A model generated the notes under the pieces. The model had not been told where the DNA came from. It made no database searches and worked only from the letters and a program-made list of their open reading frames with translations. A stretch of DNA of 64,000 nucleotides, from NCBI GenBank assembly GCA_030685235.1, contig MU839207.1, forward strand, positions 1-64,000, given 5' to 3'. Shown piece after piece: positions 58,111 through 64,000 of this stretch. Origin of the DNA: Copromyces sp. CBS 386.78 (Eukaryota; Ascomycota; Sordariomycetes; Sordariales; Sordariaceae). The translations under genes were made by a program, and so were the position numbers. The stretch's first letter is position 1. Each line of letters begins with the position of its first letter.

Positions 58111-58393
58111 CCGCTTGTTCAACCGACGACGGCCGAATGAGGGGCCCCATACGTCCCGTGTTCCCCCTTTCTGCAACCCGGGGTTCCGGGGTAAAACGGT
58201 CATGGCCTTCGTCTTCGACAGCTTCTTCTGTATGATCTCGAGAGGAGCCTTTTTGAAATGATCTCAACGCCTCAATCATCAGAGTTCCAAAACAACATTG
58301 CACGCTTGTTGACAGACGATCAGTGATCGTCATGTAAATGCTCTCCTCCGGGCCACTCTCATACGCCAGCAACACTTCAGCCAGGCCCATCAT
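58064..58393 (-). CDS. Possible hypothetical protein or first exon
   Basis: A 109-codon frame from ATG 58393: M-M-G-L-A-E-V-L-L-A-Y-E-S-G-P-E-E-S-I-Y, a hydrophobic middle (C-C-F-G-T-L-M-I-E-A-L-R-S-F) and an acidic end (E-S-G-D-D-G-D-M-S-T-W). A GTGACT donor-like site overlaps its stop, and a protein-like frame follows on the same strand at 57860-57522, so a two-exon gene is possible. No family recognised. Confidence 0.28.
   Translation of the reverse strand: MMGLAEVLLAYESGPEESIYMTITDRLSTSVQCCFGTLMIEALRSFQKGSSRDHTEEAVEDEGHDRFTPEPRVAERGNTGRMGPLIRPSSVEQAVIDMESGDDGDMSTW
58083..58095 (+). promoter_or_regulatory. CCGN7CCG motif, candidate AcuK/AcuM site
   Basis: CCG-7 nt-CCG, 748 bp before the fbp1 ATG. 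In Aspergillus nidulans this spacing is the site of AcuK/AcuM, which activate gluconeogenic genes. It is far from the gene and within low-confidence ORFs. Confidence 0.2.
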
Positions 58394-58842
58394 AAAAATG
58401 GAACTTCTCTAGATGGATCCCAACCTGTCAAGTTTTCGTGTTCCTGGCCTTGTCTGACCGTCTCTTCCCGTCTTTCTGCCACTCTCCACCTGAATGACCC
58501 AGCCTGAAAAGGAAGCTTCTTATCTTGCTGCTCCTCCTCTTCCCCGGCCCTCTCTGCTCCTTAGGTTGCTCTCCCATTATCTTATACCCACATACCCAGT
58601 TATCCTCATCTCTACCGGAACAATCCCAATCCACCAACAGACGACCAAGCATCATCATCAAAACATACAGCACGAGTTGCTACAAGTCCAAGAAGCTCTT
58701 TGATCCACGTCAACGTCAACCCTCGTGACCACAAAAAGCATACATCATCCCATAGCTGCAGAGCGCATTGAGCTACCTAGCTACGAAATAACGACCGGCT
58801 TTTACTTCACCAGATACACACACACACAACACATAATCAGCC

Positions 58843-60055
58843 ATGTCGACTTCCATTACAAACGCAGCTGGCGCCGAGATCGAGGGTGAGAAGATCAACA
58901 TGAACATTGTCACCCTCACCAGATTCCTCACCGAGGAGCAAGTAAAGCACAAGGAGGCCACTGGAGACTTTACGTATGTTATTTCTTACCTTGTCCTTCT
59001 TGCCATTGACAACAGCAAGCTAACATTGGAATGCCAAAAGCCTCCTCTGCCATGCCCTCCAATTCTCCTTCAAGTCCATCGCCTACTACATCCGCCGCGC
59101 CACGCTCGTAAACCTGACGGGTCTCGCGGGTTCCTCCAACACCACGGGTGACGAGCAAAAGAAGCTGGACGTGATCTCCAACGACCTCTTCATCGAAGCC
59201 ATGCGGTCCTCGGGCAAGTGCGCCCTTCTCGTCTCGGAGGAAGAGGAAGACGTCATCTACTTCAAGGACGCCAAGAACGCGCGCTACGCCGTCGCCTGCG
59301 ACCCCATCGACGGCTCCTCCAACCTGGACGCCGGCGTGTCGGTCGGCACCATCTTCGCCATCCACAAGCTGGCCGATGACAGCACGGGTTGCAAAGAGGA
59401 CATCCTCAAGCCCGGCTCCGAGCTCCTCGCCGCGGGCTTTACCATGTACGGCGCCTCGGCCCAGCTGGTTATCACCATGAAGGGCGGCTCTGTCAACGGC
59501 TTTACCCTTGATCAGGCCCTCGGCGAGTTCATCCTGACTCACCCCAACATGACCATCCCCAAGAAGAGGGCCATCTACTCGGTCAACGAGGGTAACTCGC
59601 TGTACTGGGAGGACGATGTCAAGGCCTACTTCAACAGCCTGAAGGAGGGCCAGGAGGACGCCGGCGGCAAGCCGTACAGTGCTCGGTACATCGGTTCCAT
59701 GGTTGCTGATGCGTATCGTACCCTGCTGTACGGTGGTATCTTTGCGTATCCTGCGGATAAGAAGAGCCCCAAGGGCAAGCTGCGGATTTTGTACGAGTGC
59801 GCGCCAATGGCTATGGTTTTTGAGAATGGTAAGTTCTTGTCACCCCTTTTTTTTTTTTTTTTTTTTCCTTGCGCCTAGATGAAAACATGATGCTAACATT
59901 TTATGTGTCAAAAAACAGCTGGTGGTCAAGCCGTCGATAGCAAGATGAACCGCATGCTCGAGGTCGTACCGGAGCATATTCATGACAAGGCCGGCATCTT
60001 TATGGGTTCCTATGATGAGGTTGAGAAGATCAAGAAGTTCCATGGCAAGGCTTAA
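58843..60055 (+). CDS. fbp1: Fructose-1,6-bisphosphatase
   Basis: Hydrolyses fructose-1,6-bisphosphate to fructose-6-phosphate, the committed step of gluconeogenesis, in the cytosol. Exons 58843-58973, 59041-59828 and 59919-60055 give 351 aa, the normal length. Motifs: N-I-V-T-L-T-R-F-L-T-E-E-Q near the start, G-L-A-G-S (AMP-site loop region), the metal-binding D-P-I-D-G-S-S-N-L-D (about 125-134), E-G-N-S (about 218), Y-I-G-S-M-V-A-D-A-Y-R-T-L-L-Y-G-G-I-F, and the C-terminal Q-A-V-D-S-K. The second intron begins with a long T run. Expression would be expected under non-sugar growth; a CCGN7CCG motif lies far upstream. Confidence 0.97.
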
Positions 60056-60869
60056 ATTGTGCTTGGTTCTTGGTAACAAGGTGTTCTGGATTGGCTTGCA
60101 TATAGGGATAGCTTTTGTTTGATATGATTGTCGATACCTTGATGAATGCACATGATCTTTCTTGCAAGCAATGGTTTAGTTTCTCATCTTGATCTTTAGC
60201 AGCAAAAAAGGTGTAAAGAATTCCTCTTGACAATTTGAGATGTAATCGTCCGCGATGGGTTATTACGTTGAGTACTTCAGCCCATTCCATCCTACCGATT
60301 GCCTACATACACAGTATGCCGTTCCCATCCACGTGCGACGGGAGAGTTCTGTCATCCCACCAACCTGTAAGCTTACCTTAACCGAACGGTTCGTGTCAAA
60401 TTACATATGTACATATACGTGTGTGCATAAGTCGACCGTTGACGGCTTCCTGTAGGTAGTGCAATGTTCGCTGATGTTAATGCCAGAAGGCAGGTTGACA
60501 GCTTTCCGTTGTGCGGAATGAAATGCAGACTGCGGCTCGGTCAAGACATGTGATTTTTACTTGCATGCATGCTTTTTCACCTTTGCGACAAGGAACATTT
60601 GAGAGTGTCGGATGGATCATTGACTTCCAGTGTGACCTCTTGCTGACAGAAAGTGATTCCAAAACATCATATGGGCCCTTTGTAAGCAATTCTTGACCTC
60701 CCAGAAAAAGAAGAGCATGTGAAAAAGACAAGAACGAAACTGAACAGAAGACAAATCTGAATGAAAATGCGGATGCAACGCTTGGCAACCCCAACCGTCC
60801 CCAATCATTCCCCAGTGTAGCCCCTCCTCCACACATCTGTCGTCTGGCGCTAGACCGCATGCGGCAGTG

Positions 60870-60875
60870 CCTCGG
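60870..60875 (+). promoter_or_regulatory. CCTCGG core, candidate fatty-acid regulator site
   Basis: CCTCGG is the known core bound by FarA/FarB in A. nidulans beta-oxidation promoters. It lies 330 bp upstream of the thiolase ATG. Confidence 0.35.
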
Positions 60876-61015
60876 CGCATTTCTGACATCACCTGGCGGG
60901 TGCTCCACGCTTCTGTCTGTTAGTGCTACCACCGTCCACCGGGGCACGCCCAGTTGCACGCCAGTAGCACGCCGAGCATCTCTCGAGACACTGACCTGGA
61001 CTGACCAGAGAGATC

Positions 61016-61021
61016 CCGAGG
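61016..61021 (-). promoter_or_regulatory. Second CCTCGG core (inverse)
   Basis: CCGAGG on +, 184 bp before the thiolase ATG. Two such cores in 1.1 kb exceed the roughly 0.5 expected by chance, a modest excess. Confidence 0.35.
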
Positions 61022-61058
61022 TTTAAACCACCTGGCGATCCATTTGTCGCCTCCCTCT

Positions 61059-61065
61059 TATATAT
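61059..61065 (+). promoter_or_regulatory. TATA box of the thiolase gene
   Basis: TATATAT, 141 bp before ATG 61200, followed by a pyrimidine-rich leader. Confidence 0.45.
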
Positions 61066-61199
61066 CAATACAAACCGTTTTCCTGTCCTGTTCCCACTCC
61101 CGTCCTCCCTTCCTTCCCACTGAACCACTTCCGCCCTTTCCATTCTTCGAGGATACCCCAATAATTTATCTAGTCGAATAATCGTTATAATCATTCAAA

Positions 61200-62596
61200 A
61201 TGGGTGGTATGCATTACACGGAAACCGACTTCCTGACGTTAGGACTTGATGGCTAACATACACCTCCCCCTACAGCTCTCGACAGACTTTCTCAGATCGG
61301 CAACCAGATCTCCGCTGGCGTCACCGGCGGTGGCCGTGACAAGATCCTCCAGAAGAACGCCGACGATGTAAGCACAACTACTCGAAACCCCGAACGATAT
61401 CTACCTTACACAACTAACACATATACAACCTACAGATCGTCGTTACCTGCGCTCTCCGCACTCCCTTCACCAAGGGTGGCAAGGGCGGCTTCAAGGACAC
61501 CCATGCTGCTGACCTGATGGCCGGTGCCCTCCGCGGCCTCATCGAGCGCTCCAAGATCGACCCCGCCCTCGTCGAGGACATCAAGGTCGGCACTGTCCTC
61601 GCCCCCGGCGGTGGTGCCACCGAGATGCGCGCCGCCGCTCTCGTCGCCGGATTCCCCGAGTCCACCGCCGTCCACACCCTCAACCGCCAGTGCTCGTCCG
61701 GCCTCCAGGCCTGCGTCGACATCGCCAACCAGATCCGCGCTGGCATGATCGAGGTAGGTGTCGGCGCCGGTGTCGAGTCCATGTCCACCAACTACGGCCC
61801 CGCCGCCGTCGCCGAGTTCTCAGACCTCCTCGAGGGCCACACCGAGGCCGCCAACTGCAAGGTGCCCATGGGTGTCCTGTCCGAGGACATGGCCAAGGAC
61901 AAGGGCGTCGCGCGCAAGGACCAGGACGCCTTCGCCGCCTCTTCCTTCCAGAAGGCCGTCAAGGCCCAGAAGGAGGGTCTCTTCAAGGAGGAGATCCTTC
62001 CTCTCAAGGCCAAGTTTGAGGACCCCAAGTCGGGCGAGACCAAGGAGCTCCTGGTCGACCGCGACGACGGCGTCCGCGACGGCGTCACCGCCGAGTCCCT
62101 CGGCAAGATCCGCGCCGCTTTCGCCAAGGACGGCTCCATCCACGCCGGCAACGCCTCGCAGGTGTCGGACGGCGCCGCCGCCGTCCTGCTCATGAAGCGC
62201 TCCACCGCCGAGAAGCTCGGCCAGCCCATCCTCGGCAAGTTCGTCGCCGCTTCCGTCGTCGGCGTCAAGCCCCTCCTTATGGGCATCGGCCCCTGGAAGG
62301 CTATTCCCAAGGTGTTTGAGCTTACCGGCATTAACAAGGACGACGTCGACATTTTTGAGATCAACGAGGCCTTTGCTTCGCAGTGCTTGTGGTGCGCTAA
62401 CGAGCTCGGCATCCCCATGGAGAAGATTAACCCCAAGGGCGGTGCCATTGCTTTCGGTCACCCGCTTGGCTGCACCGGTGCTCGCCAGGTTTCTACCCTC
62501 CTGTATGAGCTCAGGAGGACGGGCAAGAAGGTTGGTGTTACGTCCATGTGCGTTGGTACTGGTATGGGTATGGCTGCCGTTTGGGTTGCTGAGTAA
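61200..62596 (+). CDS. 3-ketoacyl-CoA thiolase, peroxisomal type
   Basis: Cleaves 3-ketoacyl-CoA with CoA in the last step of fatty-acid beta-oxidation. Exons 61200-61206 (7 nt), 61276-61367 and 61436-62596 give 419 aa. All thiolase signatures are present: the nucleophile in N-R-Q-C-S-S-G-L-Q (about 117), N-E-A-F-A (about 346), G-H-P-L-G-C-T-G-A-R (about 375) and C-V-G-T-G-M-G. The N-terminus R-L-S-Q-I-G-N-Q-I at residues 5-13 has the R-L-x5-Q-x layout of a PTS2 peroxisome signal, with Ile at the last position where Leu/Ala is usual. The length and this N-terminus fit Pot1/Fox3-type enzymes and not cytosolic acetoacetyl-CoA thiolase. Very strong C-ending codon bias. Confidence 0.95.
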
Positions 62597-64000
62597 GCAA
62601 GCAAAGAGATTGTGATGTGACGAAAATCGGGTTGGGTTTCTTTCTTTTTCTTTCATATAGCATATTTTTTTGTGGACTCATGATTGTATGTCAACAACAA
62701 CAACTACACTGTAACTCTAGAATAACAGCATATTCTTTTTTTTTTTGGATACCATCATTTGGTTCACTTCATGTTCCTTGACTCTCTGCTTGTGATATCT
62801 GTGTGTACGCCGTGAGCATCTCGATATCTGCAACTTCCCTATGCATCCCGTACCTCGTTACACATCTCAACGGCAGCGTCATCCGATAACCGTGCGCGCA
62901 GAAGCGGACATGGTTCATATCGCCATGTCATGAGAAGACCATGGGGTCTTCCTGCTTGAGGTGTCTGGTATAGCAAAACGGGCGGCGGCACGGACGGAGG
63001 GTTCCTCCGCATCATCCGCATAAATACCGGCATGTGGATCCCCTTACCCTTTGTATGAATCTCCGTAGCACATGTCAACCCATTTGACCTCAACTCTTTC
63101 CTCCAAGTACCGTACTTTGGATATCCTCGTCTAACCATTCCACATGCTACAAGCCACATGCCACGTCTTGTCTCGTTTCGGTTCGTTTCGTTTCGGCGTT
63201 TCACCATCTTCTTCTACTTTGTAGAAACCAAGTTTGTAACAAATCATCCATTCGTCGTCACTCATCAACTGGTCCTAAAGCGGTTCCGAGTGTCACACTC
63301 ACTGTCAGTCTGTCACTGGCCCGAGTCCGGGTTCGATGTGTGAGGGGAAAGGAATTTGGGGATACTTGGTTTCAGCCAATGGGGATGTGCCTATTCTCCC
63401 ATTGTTATGCGATTGTCTGGGTAATCCCTTGGTTGCCGTCACCGCTTTTGGCGGAAGCTGGTCTGGGATCTAGTAAATCGAGATTATGGATGATGACTAT
63501 AATGGGAGTGCAGGTGATGTGCTGGACGAGCATTTCATGATCGGTAATGCTAAAAGCGAGCGGCGAGTTGGATACATCATGATATGTGACGGTGGTCGTA
63601 GATTCTTTCCTAGCTTGGAGGTTGCTGAAAGATGTGAACGGAATAGGCTTGTGGGGGTTATGTTACTCGGGGGTTAGACCCTGGTCAGCATGGGGTGGAG
63701 GGGGGTCCAGTTGGGGGAGCCGCTAATCAAGTGCTTGGTTTTACGTACATAGTTCGGTCGGTCCTAGTTCGAATTGATAACAAGGGCAGGCTGGGCAGGC
63801 AAGAGTGGAAGAGGAGGAACTGGACTGGACTCCATCTGAACCTTCAACAACTTCCAATGCAACTTGGGCATCACTTTGTCCAACTTGAAACTTCACCCCC
63901 CGAACCACTCTAATCTTTTCGAAATCTCCAGCGAACGAAAAGAAAGCTTCAGAAAACCTCGCCTCTTCACTACTGTACCTACCGAGTACGGCTTTCCCAC
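62597..64000. other. Window end, no gene identified
   Basis: The thiolase 3' UTR, then about 1.2 kb with only short frames on both strands. A small TTTCG/GTTTCG repeat occurs at about 63170-63200 and a T10 run at about 62737. A gene may start beyond the edge: CT-rich sequence occurs at the very end. Confidence 0.5.

Larger units (their letters stand above)
60056..61199. promoter_or_regulatory. fbp1 3' region and thiolase promoter
   Basis: About 1.1 kb with no convincing ORF. The thiolase-proximal part has two CCTCGG cores, a TATA box and a CT-rich leader. Confidence 0.5.

Noticed and set aside
61820..62656. 278-aa frame antisense to the thiolase
   Set aside because: Shadow of a strongly biased gene; no family resemblance.
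1..64000. CRISPR arrays, 5S rRNA or tRNA genes, secondary-metabolite cluster
   Set aside because: No regular spacer arrays, no 5S or tRNA box pairs, and no PKS/NRPS or terpene synthase motifs were seen on either strand.

Overview
The window looks like chromosomal DNA of a filamentous ascomycete, most likely Neurospora or a close member of the Sordariaceae. The evidence is: short introns (mostly 55-90 bp) with GTAAGT/GTATGT/GTACGT donors and CTAAC/CTGAC branch points; protein families diagnostic of fungi (GH92 mannosidase, Yrb30, Bfr2, IND1, Pan2); a complex I subunit that reads like Neurospora NUO9.8; and a first 4.7 kb that is extremely AT-rich, poor in CpA/TpG, full of stops in every frame and still recognisable as a copia retrotransposon. 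That last pattern is the signature of repeat-induced point mutation (RIP). All gene models are my own exon joins, made from open frames, splice signals and remembered family features; no alignment was run.

Layout: 1-4.7 kb, RIP-destroyed Ty1/copia element. 5.6-10.1 kb, MYST histone acetyltransferase Sas3 (-) with a coding-like tail beyond its stop. 10.7-11.8 kb, a DNA transposon with perfect 40-bp terminal inverted repeats inside the sas3/nuo9.8 divergent promoter. 12.1-15.8 kb, complex I subunit NUO9.8 (+, with a 4-nt exon), tRNA thiolase Ncs6/Ctu1 (-) and ribosomal protein eL8 (+). 18.4-23.2 kb, beta-carbonic anhydrase (+), a 114-bp MITE, and an ornithine cyclodeaminase/mu-crystallin family protein (+) with an in-frame downstream tail. 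23.7-31.0 kb, a small membrane protein (-), Bfr2 (-), complex I assembly factor Ind1 (+), Yrb30 (-). 31.9-36.8 kb, translation termination factor Sup35/eRF3 (+) and an SDR oxidoreductase (+). 41.2-47.7 kb, a mitochondrial 2-oxoglutarate/malate-type carrier (+) and Pan2 deadenylase (+), again followed by an in-frame tail. 49.8-52.4 kb, a decayed gene and two diverged tandem copies of a small hydrophobic ORF. 52.8-55.8 kb, membrane-anchored GH92 (-). 58.8-62.6 kb, fructose-1,6-bisphosphatase (+) and peroxisomal 3-ketoacyl-CoA thiolase (+).

Functionally the window is a housekeeping neighbourhood, not a dedicated pathway cluster. Two genes serve complex I (NUO9.8, Ind1). Several serve translation and mRNA turnover (eL8, Ncs6, Bfr2, Sup35, Pan2). 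FBPase and the thiolase belong to gluconeogenic and fatty-acid growth. Most gene pairs are divergent or convergent, and I see no secondary-metabolite cluster, CRISPR, tRNA or rRNA gene.

The most unusual signal is that three unrelated genes (sas3, the cyclodeaminase-family gene, pan2) end in TAG and are followed, in the same frame, by 98-252 codons of open sequence that reads like protein. Two of these tails continue past a second TAG. This could be stop-codon readthrough, recently truncated C-termini, or small downstream ORFs that happen to be in frame; the sequence alone cannot decide.
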